Under the pieces are notes generated by a model. That model was given only the letters and a program-made list of their open reading frames with translations. It did not search any database and had not been told where the DNA came from. Of a stretch of 64,000 nt of DNA, positions 11,187-20,000 are shown one piece after another. The DNA comes from [Clostridium] scindens. Lineage in GTDB: Bacteria; Bacillota; Clostridia; Lachnospirales; Lachnospiraceae. The position numbers and the translations under genes are program-made. The stretch spans positions 17,501 to 81,500 of the forward strand of contig NZ_CP080442.1 in NCBI RefSeq assembly GCF_019597925.1, given 5' to 3'. Position 1 is the stretch's first letter. Every line of letters begins with the position of its first letter.

Positions 11187-12541
11187 TTACTTTCGTTTGT
11201 CCAGAGTCCTCCATACAGTCAGAAGCATGGTGACGAAACAGGCCGTTCCTCCGATAAAATTAGATACAGGCTCTGCAAGGAATACTCCGTCTGTACCAAG
11301 ACTGGCTATGGTAGGAAGCCATAACGTCAGAGGAATTACGATGATAACCTTGCGGAATAAGGAAAAAAATACAGCCTGCCTGGATTTGCCAAGCGCTACA
11401 AAGGTTGACTGGCCAGCAAACTGCAAGGCCATCATAAAGATGCCGAAGAAGTACAGATGCATGGCAGGCACGCCTTCTTTTAACAGTTTCGGATCGCTAT
11501 TGAACATCCGGATGAAGACGTGCGGGAAAAAGAATAGGAATGCCCACATTACCAGAGTAAATACAATACAGGATATAGCAGTAAAGGAAATGGCAGACTT
11601 CACCCTTCCATATTTTTTCGCCCCATAATTGAAACTCATAATGGGCTGTGCCCCGCTGGTAATTCCCATGACTGGCATGGTTATAATCTCCCGAACGGAA
11701 TTGATTACCGTCATGATTCCTACATACAGGTCGCCTCCGTATCTCTGCAGGGTAGCATTGCACATGATCTGGACAGAACTGTTGGTAATTGACATGACAA
11801 ATCCAGATAAGCCCAGGGCGGAGATTTCCCTTATAAGCGAGAAATTTAAATGTAATTGTTTTCTTGTTAATTTTATAATTGCTTTTTTCCTGTAAGAAAA
11901 TGAAGTACCCAGATGCAGGAGACACATTGGGATAGGATAGTGGCGGTTGCGGCGCCACGGACGCCCATATGAAATACGAAGATAAACAGTGGATCCAGTA
12001 CAAGATTCAAAAGCGCTCCGATTGAGACGGTCAACATTCCTGTTACGCCGAATCCCTGAGCGTTAATAAAATTATTCATGCCAAGACTGACCATGACGAA
12101 CAAGGTGCCCAGAAGATAAATACTAATATAGGCATTCGCATATGGATAGGTCACGTCGCTTGCTCCAAAAAGATAGAGGAGCGGATGCTTGAACAGGTAG
12201 CAGAAGACAGCAAGAAGAGCGCCGGATGCAAGGAGCATGGCAAAAGAATTCCCCATAATCCGTTCTGCCCTCTCTGGCTCGTCTGCTCCGCGCGCCATGG
12301 AAAACAGAGGCGCACCGCCCATTCCGAACAGATTGGCGAATGCGGTAATAATAGTGATGACAGGCAGGGTAAGACCGATGCCTGTCAATGCTTGCGTGGA
12401 TGTATGCGGAATGTGGCCGATATAGATGCGGTCCACAACGTTATATAAGACATTAATTAACTGGGCCAGCGTCATGGGAATGGCCAGACGCAGAATATTG
12501 GCCGAGACGCTTCCCTGGCCAAAGTCCTTTTCTTTGTTCAT
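11187..12541 (-). pseudogene. MATE family multidrug/Na+ antiporter, frameshifted
   Basis: Twelve-helix MATE exporter split into two frames. The N-terminal part (about 222 residues from the ATG at 12541, starting MNKEKDFGQG) carries the LRLAIPMTLAQLINVLYNVVD opening typical of the family and stops at GKKQL. The C-terminal part continues in another frame from KKAIIKLTRKQ. The break lies in a run of six A (minus strand, about 11884-11889); seven A would restore one protein of about 451 residues. So this is either a real inactivating deletion, a slippage-prone site, or a sequencing error. Substrate unknown. The start is preceded only by a weak GGTGA site and lies four bases after the upstream acidic-protein gene, so the two are probably co-transcribed. 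Confidence 0.85.
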
Positions 12542-12545
12542 GAAA

Positions 12546-13076
12546 TCACCGCTTTTTCCAGAGCCAGAGTGCAGCAATGATTCCAATCGTATACAGGATG
12601 CTGACTAGGATGGAAGGATTATCTTTTAATAAATAAGTAACTGCAACGACGGCTGCAAGAGAAACCGTTAGCTGGAATGCAGTGAAGATACGTTTTTCGC
12701 GGGTTTCTTTTGCCTGCTGGCTCATTTCTGCTCTCTTCTGCTCTAATTCCAGGTATTTCATAAGATCCTTTTCATTGAGGTGGGAAAGGATCCATTGATC
12801 CCTGGAAAATCCGTCCTCATCGTCTTCCGATGAATAAGAATCCATTATTTTTTTATCTGGCTTTTCCTTTTTGAAAAAATGAAAGTCTTTTTGCCGATCA
12901 GATTGTGGCTCGTCAGAAGAAGACTTTTCCTCTTTCACTTTGTCTTCTTTGGCTTCTGCTTCAGGCGATGTGGCTGCCTTTGGCTCATCAGAAGTATCAG
13001 GGGCAGTCTTTGGTTCTTCAGATGCCTTCACTTCTCCAGTGGTCTCGGGTGCTGCGTTCTTTTGTTCTTCAGTCAT
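12546..13076 (-). CDS. Acidic, C-terminally membrane-anchored hypothetical protein
   Basis: Protein of 176 residues that I do not recognise as a known family. The first 80 residues are low-complexity (E, K, A, P, S, T), followed by a charged region with SRDQWILSHLNEKDLMKYLELEQKRAEMSQ (a probable short coiled coil, shown here as two joined segments of the protein around 100-130). Two hydrophobic segments near the C-terminus (about 138-172) end in LWLWKKR. The start was chosen because GGAGGA lies seven bases before it; a longer reading to 13184 has no ribosome site. It is upstream of the MATE gene and probably in the same transcript. Confidence 0.7.
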   Translation of the reverse strand: MTEEQKNAAPETTGEVKASEEPKTAPDTSDEPKAATSPEAEAKEDKVKEEKSSSDEPQSDRQKDFHFFKKEKPDKKIMDSYSSEDDEDGFSRDQWILSHLNEKDLMKYLELEQKRAEMSQQAKETREKRIFTAFQLTVSLAAVVAVTYLLKDNPSILVSILYTIGIIAALWLWKKR

Positions 13077-13223
13077 AGGATGTTCCTCCGTTAGGTATTT
13101 TATATATGCTACATGTATTGCAGATTTATCTTCATGATATAGATTGTAGACGTTTTTCCACATATTTTCAAGGCTATTCAGCATATATTGGGAATAGACT
13201 TCACACGGAAATGAGGATACCCG

Positions 13224-13758
13224 ATGAAATTATTCATGTATGTCACGGATTTTATCGTTCCGCTGGTAATATTCGGAATTGTCAGTTATGGAGTGCTGAT
13301 GAAGGTAAATGTCTATGATACCTTCATCAAAGGAGCCAAAAGCGGCTTTTTCACGGTAATTAAAATAATGCCGACGCTGATTGGGCTTATGGTGGCAGTA
13401 GGGGTGCTGCGCGCTTCGGGATTCCTTGACTTTCTGTCAGGAATTATCGGGCAGTTCACGGAATACATCGGATTTCCAGGAGAACTGGTGCCGCTTACGG
13501 TGGTAAAGATGTTTTCATCTTCGGCGGCCACGGGGCTGCTTCTGGATGCGTTCAAGGAGTATGGAACGGACTCGTACATAGGACTGGTGGCATCCATCAG
13601 CATGTCCTGCACGGAGACTATATTCTACACCATGAGCGTCTACTTTATGACAGCCAAAGTCACGAAGACCAGATATACTCTGGGGGGGCGCCATGCTTGC
13701 GACCTTTGCCGGGCTTGTGGCCAGCGCGGTGCTGGCTGGTATGATGGTGGCCGGGTAA
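13224..13758 (+). pseudogene. spmB: Spore maturation protein B, frameshifted near the C-terminus
   Basis: The first 152 or so residues match SpmB: gate-domain membrane protein with VVKMFSSSAATGLLLDAF near 91-108 and ISMSCTETIFYTMSVYF near 126-142. After KTRYTLGG the frame is lost in a run of seven G (13682-13688). With six G the reading continues AMLATFAGLVASAVLAG and stops at 13756-13758, giving the normal length of 177 residues. As written, the frame instead runs out of the family sequence to 13838. It is therefore a slipped G tract: mutation, phase variation or base-calling error. It is convergent with the LysR gene at 13777-14709. Confidence 0.85.
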
Positions 13759-13776
13759 AGGGGTGCCTGTCTTTCA

Positions 13777-14709
13777 TCAGGGAATCCGGCATAAAGACGC
13801 TTTTAGGGACTCTACGAATAATTGGGCCAGATGAGTAAGATAAGCATCCTTTTGATATACGGCGGCCAAGGACCAGGACAAGTCAGGAAGATCAAGGGCG
13901 AAGTAAGTAACGTTTCCAGGATGATTGCAGACTTTGGCCCCTTCTTCTGGAACCAAGGTACAGGCAATACCGGTGGCCACCAGGTTAATTGCGGTGGTCA
14001 AATTGCCAGTTTCCAGGAGAATCTCTGGTTCAATGTGATGCTTTCCAAGAATATGGTTGATTTCATGAGTGAGATTCTGCCCTGGCTTAGTCTTTATAAG
14101 CGGAAGCTGAAGAAGCGTCTTGGCAGGCGCGATGGGATACCCATCGGAAATGCGGGCAGCATCCAATAAGGTACGAATGTATGGATGCCGTGTAGGCGCC
14201 GCCAGAAGAATTCGTTCTTCAAAGATAATATCGCTGGTCAATTTTCGGTAATCCAAGGTATGGGGGAGATTCATGACCGCAATATCCAGTTTTCCATTCA
14301 TCAAAGCTAAGGCAAGCTTGTCAGAATGATCTTCCATCAATTCAATGCGGATGCCAGGATACTGACGATGAAATTCAGGAAAGATATCTGGAAGCAGGCA
14401 GGCTCCGCGCCAGAAAGCGACGCCAAGCCTCAGACATCCGCTTTCCTGGTTCTTGATATCCTGGAATTCTTTTTTTATATTTTCTTCTAATCTCATCATC
14501 TGTTTTACAGACTCATAATATCGTTCTCCCGTATAAGTCAATTTTAATGGAGATGTCCTGTGGTTAAACAGCTCTACACCAAGTTCAGATTCCAGACGCC
14601 GCAGATACTGGCTGAGGGAAGGCTGGGAGACATATAGGATTTCTGCCGCCCTGGTAAGGCTTCCAGCTTCTGCAATTGCAACAAAGTATTCATAATTCCG
14701 AAACATCAT
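13777..14709 (-). CDS. LysR-type transcriptional regulator of the TRAP catabolic operon
   Basis: Regulator of 310 residues: N-terminal winged helix-turn-helix with AGSLTRAAEILYVSQPSLSQ at about 15-34, followed by the periplasmic-binding-like effector domain (about 90-300). It is divergent from the amidohydrolase/TRAP operon starting at 14936, the classic layout for a LysR activator responding to the operon's substrate. The intergenic region contains a perfect 22-base A/T palindrome 21 bases from its start codon that could be the operator or autoregulatory site. The effector is unknown. Confidence 0.9.
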   Translation of the reverse strand: MMFRNYEYFVAIAEAGSLTRAAEILYVSQPSLSQYLRRLESELGVELFNHRTSPLKLTYTGERYYESVKQMMRLEENIKKEFQDIKNQESGCLRLGVAFWRGACLLPDIFPEFHRQYPGIRIELMEDHSDKLALALMNGKLDIAVMNLPHTLDYRKLTSDIIFEERILLAAPTRHPYIRTLLDAARISDGYPIAPAKTLLQLPLIKTKPGQNLTHEINHILGKHHIEPEILLETGNLTTAINLVATGIACTLVPEEGAKVCNHPGNVTYFALDLPDLSWSLAAVYQKDAYLTHLAQLFVESLKASLCRIP

Positions 14710-14729
14710 GACACATATCCCTTCTAATA

Positions 14730-14751
14730 ATTATAATATTAATATTATAAT
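14730..14751. promoter_or_regulatory. Candidate LysR operator (perfect 22-base palindrome)
   Basis: The 22 bases from 14730 to 14751 are their own reverse complement and centre on TTAA. The site lies between two divergent genes, next to the LysR start. It is composed only of A and T, so chance occurrence in an A/T-rich spacer is possible. Confidence 0.4.
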
Positions 14752-14935
14752 CATTATATCACTTTATGTCTTTGACTGAAAGCAATATAATGGGTAAAAT
14801 AAGAATTGAAAACAACATTGTGCACAAAATACTGTTGTATAATTAATTAGAGATTAGCAAAATGACAAAAACATAACAAAGATTAGTAAATTAATAAATA
14901 TAATATTTTTGTTATGAACAATTGTGAGGGATAAT

Positions 14936-16108
14936 ATGTTTGATCTGATCATAAGTAATGGGCACTTGATGGATCCCCGCTGTAATCTGGACAAGCAGGC
15001 GGACATTGGAATAAAAGGCCAGCATATTGCGGACATTGGGAATCTGGCAGACAAGGAGTGCTTACAGTCGATAGATGCCGATGGCTGTATGGTGGTACCT
15101 GGATTCATTGATTTCCATGCCCACGCAGCATATGGAATCAGTGATTTTTCTATGCCGGCCGATCTCGTACAGATTCCAAGCGGAGTTACATCTATGGTGG
15201 ATGCTGGATCCACGGGAGTCACAGATTTTGAGGCGTTTTATCACCGTAATATTATTACCAGTATAATGACGGTCAAAAGTTTTCTGCATGTGGCAAGCGA
15301 AGGGCAAAGGACGCATCTGAAATACGAAAATCCGGACCCTGCACGATATGACCGGGAAAAGATAAAAATGCTGTGTGAAACATATAAGGATAATATTATA
15401 GGCTTAAAACTTCGGCAAAGCAGGGACATAGTAGGGGAACTCGGACTTAAGCCGCTTAAAGGCGCGCTTTTACTGGGAGAAGAAGTAGGGCTTAGACTGT
15501 CGGTACATGCTACAGACTCGCCGGGAGATATCAGGGATACGCTTAGTCTGCTGCGCCCGGGGGATATTTTCTGTCATATGTATCATCAGAAGGGACAGAC
15601 AATCCTGGATGAAAAAGGGAATGTGCTGCCGGAAGCCTGGGAAGCCAGGGAAAGAGGAGTCCTGTTTGAGTTAGGGCACGGGGCGTTTAATTTTTCGGGA
15701 AAGATAGCGAAGGCTGCTATAGAGCAAGGATTTCTGCCGGATATTATTAGTTCGGATTTGAGCCTGCTGTCTGCGTTTAAAGAGCCGACGTACTCATTTT
15801 CATATATCTTGTCAGAACTTTTGAATCTTGGAATAGGATTGAAAGATATTATTACCAGATGTACAGACATCCCCGGACGCCTGATGGGGATGGAGCAGGA
15901 GGGATTTCTGATGGCAGGAGGCATTGCGGACATAGCAGTGTTTAAAATTATAGATAAAGAGCTTCATTATATAGACCGCTACCATAACCAATATGAAGGT
16001 AATCGGCTGATCAAGCCGCAGTTAACGGTCAAGGAAGGACATATCGTATACCGCCAGGCAGATTATGTATCATCCCTTGCAGATAAAAAGGAGGAAACCA
16101 GAGAATGA
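14936..16108 (+). CDS. Amidohydrolase/deacetylase family metallohydrolase
   Basis: TIM-barrel metal hydrolase of 390 residues. Seen: the first metal motif DFHAHA (HxH) near residue 60, a central lysine region GLKLRQS near 160, histidines in LSVHATD and CHMYHQKG, and a late aspartate in ISSDLS near 270. The family (amidohydrolase superfamily, EF_0837/Atu3266-like deacetylases) removes acyl groups from amino or hydroxy acids. The ATG at 14936 was chosen because GAGGGA precedes it by five bases; a GTG 12 bases upstream is less likely. Its end overlaps the TRAP binding-protein gene by ATGA. It is the first gene of a catabolic operon divergent from a LysR gene. Confidence 0.85.
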   Translation: MFDLIISNGHLMDPRCNLDKQADIGIKGQHIADIGNLADKECLQSIDADGCMVVPGFIDFHAHAAYGISDFSMPADLVQIPSGVTSMVDAGSTGVTDFEAFYHRNIITSIMTVKSFLHVASEGQRTHLKYENPDPARYDREKIKMLCETYKDNIIGLKLRQSRDIVGELGLKPLKGALLLGEEVGLRLSVHATDSPGDIRDTLSLLRPGDIFCHMYHQKGQTILDEKGNVLPEAWEARERGVLFELGHGAFNFSGKIAKAAIEQGFLPDIISSDLSLLSAFKEPTYSFSYILSELLNLGIGLKDIITRCTDIPGRLMGMEQEGFLMAGGIADIAVFKIIDKELHYIDRYHNQYEGNRLIKPQLTVKEGHIVYRQADYVSSLADKKEETRE

Positions 16109-17133
16109 AAAAAGCAATCAGCATTCTGACGGTCATCTGCATGATGCTTGCGCTGGCCGGATGTAACAGCAAAACCGTACTTTCAAACGGAGAAACAGTC
16201 ACGGCGAAGCGAGTATATCAGCTGGGACATGTCAATACCAGTGCAGAGGATGACCAATACCAATATTTTGCTATGGTCTTTGCAAATAAAATAAAGGAAC
16301 TTTCAAAAGGAGAGATCGCAATTGATATAGTGACGGACTCCGTTCTGGGTGGAGAAAGAGATATGATGGAAGGCATGAAACTTGGAACCATCGATATGGC
16401 GCTTATCACGAACTTCAGCTTGGGTTCTTTTTCTACCGAATGGGAGATATTTGATCTGCCTTATATCTTTCAGGACAGAGAGGAGGCATATTCTATATTG
16501 GATAATGAGAAAATTATGGGACCAATGGAGAAGAGGCTGTATGATCAATGGTCAGTAAAAGTTCTGTCGTATGGAGATGGAGGATTTCGCCATACCATGA
16601 ATAACGTGCGTCCGATCAACAAGGCTGAGGATATGAAGGGAATGCGGCTGCGTCTTCCAGAGACAGCGATATATGTGGACGCATTTAAGGCTATGAACGC
16701 GAATCCTACGACATTGGCATTTAGCGAGACATTTACTGCGGTGGAGCAGGGAACTGTGGATGGCCTGGAATTGCCAATCTCCTCATTCCACTCTACCGGC
16801 TATGGAGAAATCTGCGATTATCTTTCGCTGACAGGCCATTTTTATTCTCCTTACCAAATGGATGTTTCCAGTTTTGTATGGGAAAACCTGACGAAAGAAG
16901 AGCAAGGATGGTTCGAGGAGGCAGCAAAAGAAGCCATGGAAAAGGAGAGGGTGTTTGTACAGGAAAAGGAAGAAGAGTTCCTCGCACAGATGGCGGATAA
17001 TGGCCTGAAAATTAATGAGTTAGAGGATAAAGACTCCCTGGCAAAAGCAGCCACAGCAATTTATGAAGATTATCGTGATGAAATAGGTTCTGACCTTTTA
17101 GATAATGTACTTGGCGAACTTGGCCGTAACTGA
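16105..17133 (+). CDS. dctP: TRAP transporter substrate-binding lipoprotein (DctP family)
   Basis: Extracytoplasmic solute-binding protein of 342 residues. The N-terminus is a lipoprotein signal with lipobox LAGC and the acylated cysteine at residue 20. The mature part has the DctP fold: YQLGHVNTSAEDDQYQYFA early, the conserved MKGMRLRLPET near 175 with the arginine that binds a substrate carboxylate in this family, and GTVDGLELP near 212. It would capture an organic acid and pass it to DctQ/DctM. The gene overlaps the amidohydrolase gene by four bases, so the imported acid is probably that enzyme's substrate; its identity is not visible. Confidence 0.9.
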   Translation: MKKAISILTVICMMLALAGCNSKTVLSNGETVTAKRVYQLGHVNTSAEDDQYQYFAMVFANKIKELSKGEIAIDIVTDSVLGGERDMMEGMKLGTIDMALITNFSLGSFSTEWEIFDLPYIFQDREEAYSILDNEKIMGPMEKRLYDQWSVKVLSYGDGGFRHTMNNVRPINKAEDMKGMRLRLPETAIYVDAFKAMNANPTTLAFSETFTAVEQGTVDGLELPISSFHSTGYGEICDYLSLTGHFYSPYQMDVSSFVWENLTKEEQGWFEEAAKEAMEKERVFVQEKEEEFLAQMADNGLKINELEDKDSLAKAATAIYEDYRDEIGSDLLDNVLGELGRN

Positions 17134-17149
17134 TGAGAGGAGAGAGAAT

Positions 17150-17650
17150 ATGCTGAATATAATGAAGAAAGCAAACGCCATGCTGAATAAAGTCTTTACC
17201 GGCCTGTCCGTAGCATTGCTGGCGGTGGTGATAGTGGCGACGGCGCTTCAGGTCTTTACCAGATATATTATGAATGCATCCTTATCTGGAACAGACGAAG
17301 TAGCCAGATTCGCATTTGTGTGGATGAGTATGATGGGAGCCAGCCTGTGTGTCAGAAACCATGGACATGCAGTCGTCTCCGTTTTGACTGATTCGCTTAA
17401 GAATAAGCCAAAAGCGCAGGCCATTCATAGTGTTGCGGTTCAGATACTGATTATGATAGGCGCTGCGGTACTAGTCGTATGCGGCATTCAGCTAGTGATC
17501 GCTACGGGAGAACAGAGCAGCGCAGGCCTTGGGATACCGATATCCTACACGTATGCCTGTATTCCTGTGGGCGGAGCAGGTATGGTAATAAATAGTTTTG
17601 TAAACATTTTGGAAGAGATATCTTGCAGGAAAGGGGGAGATGCTTCATGA
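17150..17650 (+). CDS. dctQ: TRAP transporter small permease (DctQ family)
   Basis: Membrane protein of 166 residues with four hydrophobic segments, the usual DctQ size. The GTDEVARFAFVWMSMMGAS stretch near residues 47-65 is the family signature. The start at 17150 has a GAGGAGAG site; a longer reading starting inside dctP lacks one. It overlaps the next gene by four bases, giving translational coupling with DctM. Together they form the Na+-driven secondary transporter that accepts substrate from the lipoprotein encoded upstream. Confidence 0.9.
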   Translation: MLNIMKKANAMLNKVFTGLSVALLAVVIVATALQVFTRYIMNASLSGTDEVARFAFVWMSMMGASLCVRNHGHAVVSVLTDSLKNKPKAQAIHSVAVQILIMIGAAVLVVCGIQLVIATGEQSSAGLGIPISYTYACIPVGGAGMVINSFVNILEEISCRKGGDAS

Positions 17651-18936
17651 GCCTTACATATGCATTGATTATATTTGCGATCTTACTGATTTTAATATTC
17701 TTTGGCGTGCCAATTGCATACAGTATTGAACTGTCCGTGGTTGTGCTGCTTGTCATTACGCATTTGAAGCCACTGATCCTCATTCCCCAGAAATTAGAGA
17801 TAGGAATGGATACATTCGTCTACCTGGCAATTCCTTTATTTACTCTGGCAGGGTATCTGATGGAGCAGGGAGGGCTATCTGACCGCCTTGTAGACTGTGT
17901 GGAGAAGTTGTTTGGCTGGTTTCCTGGAAGCATGGGAACGATAACGATTATATGCTGTCTGTTCTTTGCATCCCTGACGGGATCCGGTCCGGCAACAGTC
18001 GCTGCTATAGGCGCGATTATGGTTCCTACGATGCTAAAAAACGGGTATTCCCGGCGGGAAGCCGCCGGACTTCTGGCCGCGGGAGGGGCCCTGGGACCGA
18101 TTATTCCACCGAGCATTGCGATGATCGTCTATGCGACAACGATGGGCTTGTCCGTACCGGAGATGTTTATGGCCGCCCTGCTTCCAGGCATTCTTCTAGG
18201 AGCAGCATTTATTGTTACAAATACGGTGCTGGTAGTCCGCAAGGGAATGAAAGGAGAGCGGCCGCATTTTACGGCAAAAGAACTGGGGAGATCTATCTGG
18301 AGGGCGCTGGGGGTTATCTTTCTTCCTATTCTGGTTCTAGGAGGCATCTACGGGGGAATCTTTACGCCTACAGAAGCAGCAACGATTGCTGCCGTATATG
18401 CGCTGATACTGGGACTGGCATACCGGGAACTGAATCTCGGGAAGATTATCACTGCCATGAAGAAAACAGTAACGACATCAGCAATGGTTATATTTATTGT
18501 CGGAATATCCAATGCATTTGGAACTGTGCTGGCAGCAGCGAATATTCCCAAGACGATTGCCAGCGTGATCATTCCATATCTGAATAGCCGGGTTGTCTAT
18601 CTGCTGCTTTTGATGGTGCTCCTCTTCCTGGTCGGATGCGTTATGGAGACGGTATCTTCTATTGTAATCCTTGCGCCGATTCTCGTTCCCATCGGCATAT
18701 CTATGGGAATCAATGAGATGCACCTGGGAATCTTATTCAGCATCTGCCTGATTGTAGGATTTATCACGCCTCCATTCGGACTGAACCTGTTTACATCAGC
18801 GGCGACTTCAGAAGTAAGCTTCCAAGAGGTGGTAAAGGGAGTCCTTCCCTATCTGGCGGCGGCTCTGGCCGTGGTAGTGCTGATAGCATTCATTCCGCAG
18901 ATATCGCTGGCATTGCCTGAACTTTTGGGATACTAA
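17647..18936 (+). CDS. dctM: TRAP transporter large permease (DctM family)
   Basis: Integral membrane protein of 429 residues with about eleven to twelve hydrophobic segments. Family motifs are visible: TGSGPATVAAIGAIMVP near 112-128, GGALGPIIPPSIAMIVYA near 145-163, and a late FITPPFGLNLF near 376. It forms the transport channel of the tripartite system with DctQ and DctP. The GGGGGAGATGCTTC region supplies the ribosome site and overlaps the end of dctQ. Confidence 0.92.
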   Translation: MSLTYALIIFAILLILIFFGVPIAYSIELSVVVLLVITHLKPLILIPQKLEIGMDTFVYLAIPLFTLAGYLMEQGGLSDRLVDCVEKLFGWFPGSMGTITIICCLFFASLTGSGPATVAAIGAIMVPTMLKNGYSRREAAGLLAAGGALGPIIPPSIAMIVYATTMGLSVPEMFMAALLPGILLGAAFIVTNTVLVVRKGMKGERPHFTAKELGRSIWRALGVIFLPILVLGGIYGGIFTPTEAATIAAVYALILGLAYRELNLGKIITAMKKTVTTSAMVIFIVGISNAFGTVLAAANIPKTIASVIIPYLNSRVVYLLLLMVLLFLVGCVMETVSSIVILAPILVPIGISMGINEMHLGILFSICLIVGFITPPFGLNLFTSAATSEVSFQEVVKGVLPYLAAALAVVVLIAFIPQISLALPELLGY

Positions 18937-18968
18937 ATATTAGAATATATACATAAGGAGTTTGAATC

Positions 18969-19985
18969 ATGAAAGCAATTGTAGTAGATAAAGATTATGG
19001 GAGCGTAAGCGCCCGGGAACTTATGGAAGTGCAGGAATCCTATAAGCAGGCTGGCATTGAACTCGAAGCATATCATTTTCAGACAGAGGAAGAAATCATG
19101 GAAGGATGCAGAGGTGCAGACGCAATTCTTGCAACGGGCAATCCTCCTATAACCAGAAAAGTTATGGAGGCGCTGCCGGAATTAAAGTTTATACAGAGAT
19201 TTGGGGCAGGGGTTAATTCCATAGATCTTCATGCAGCGGCAGAGATGGGGAAGATTGTCCTTAATCTTCCTGGATTCTGCGCGAAAGAACTTGCAGATCT
19301 TGCAACTGCGATGATTCTGGGATTGATCCGCAATACGGCATATTATGACCGTGAAATTCGCAAGGGAAAATGGCCGAAGTGCCAATATCTTCTTCCGGGG
19401 GATGTTCGGGAGATGACCCTTGGCCTATATGGATTCGGCGCGGCAGGACGTTATCTGCATGATATTTTTCATGGAGGATTTGGGACAAAAGTAATCGCAT
19501 GTGACCCATACGTGACGGAAGACGTAAAAAGACGGTATCCGGATGTAGAATTCGTGGAATTCAATCGAATGCTTAAGGAAAGCGATATCATATCCATTCA
19601 TGTGGTCCTGACGCCTGAGACAACGCATGTGTTCAACGAAGATGCGTTCCGGCAGATGAAGAAGACATCGATGATTATCAATGTATCCCGCGGCCCGGTG
19701 ATAGATCAAAAGGCGCTTGCATGGGCGCTTGACGAAGGAGAAATTCTTTATGCGGGACTTGATACGGTAGAAAAGGAGCCGATTGATCCGGATGATCCGC
19801 TTCTTCAAATGGATAATGTAATACTTAGCCCTCACAGCGGCTCTTATGGAGCAGGCGCAAAGAAGACACAGATTCAGATGGTGTGCGGCCTGCTTCCGGA
19901 GGCAGTGAAAAATGGAAGGATTCCCGCCAGAAATATAGCGAATAAGGGCGTAATAGAAAAAATAACGGAATATGAGTTTGTTTAG
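18969..19985 (+). CDS. D-2-hydroxyacid dehydrogenase (NAD-dependent, PGDH/GyaR-like)
   Basis: Oxidoreductase of 338 residues in two Rossmann-like domains. Seen: the NAD-binding glycine motif GLYGFGAAGR near 153, the catalytic arginine in NVSRGPVID near 239, the glutamate in DTVEKEP near 264, and the histidine in SPHSGSYG near 287. It interconverts a 2-oxo acid and a D-2-hydroxy acid. Within this operon it would oxidise the hydroxy acid released by the amidohydrolase; that is inference from gene order. AAGGAG precedes the ATG by eight bases. Confidence 0.88.
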   Translation: MKAIVVDKDYGSVSARELMEVQESYKQAGIELEAYHFQTEEEIMEGCRGADAILATGNPPITRKVMEALPELKFIQRFGAGVNSIDLHAAAEMGKIVLNLPGFCAKELADLATAMILGLIRNTAYYDREIRKGKWPKCQYLLPGDVREMTLGLYGFGAAGRYLHDIFHGGFGTKVIACDPYVTEDVKRRYPDVEFVEFNRMLKESDIISIHVVLTPETTHVFNEDAFRQMKKTSMIINVSRGPVIDQKALAWALDEGEILYAGLDTVEKEPIDPDDPLLQMDNVILSPHSGSYGAGAKKTQIQMVCGLLPEAVKNGRIPARNIANKGVIEKITEYEFV

Positions 19986-20000
19986 AGGAGGAGAGTATAG

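Noticed and set aside
14924..14935. GTG at 14924 as start of the amidohydrolase
   Set aside because: It overlaps the GAGGGA ribosome site that serves the ATG at 14936, and the family start aligns with the ATG.
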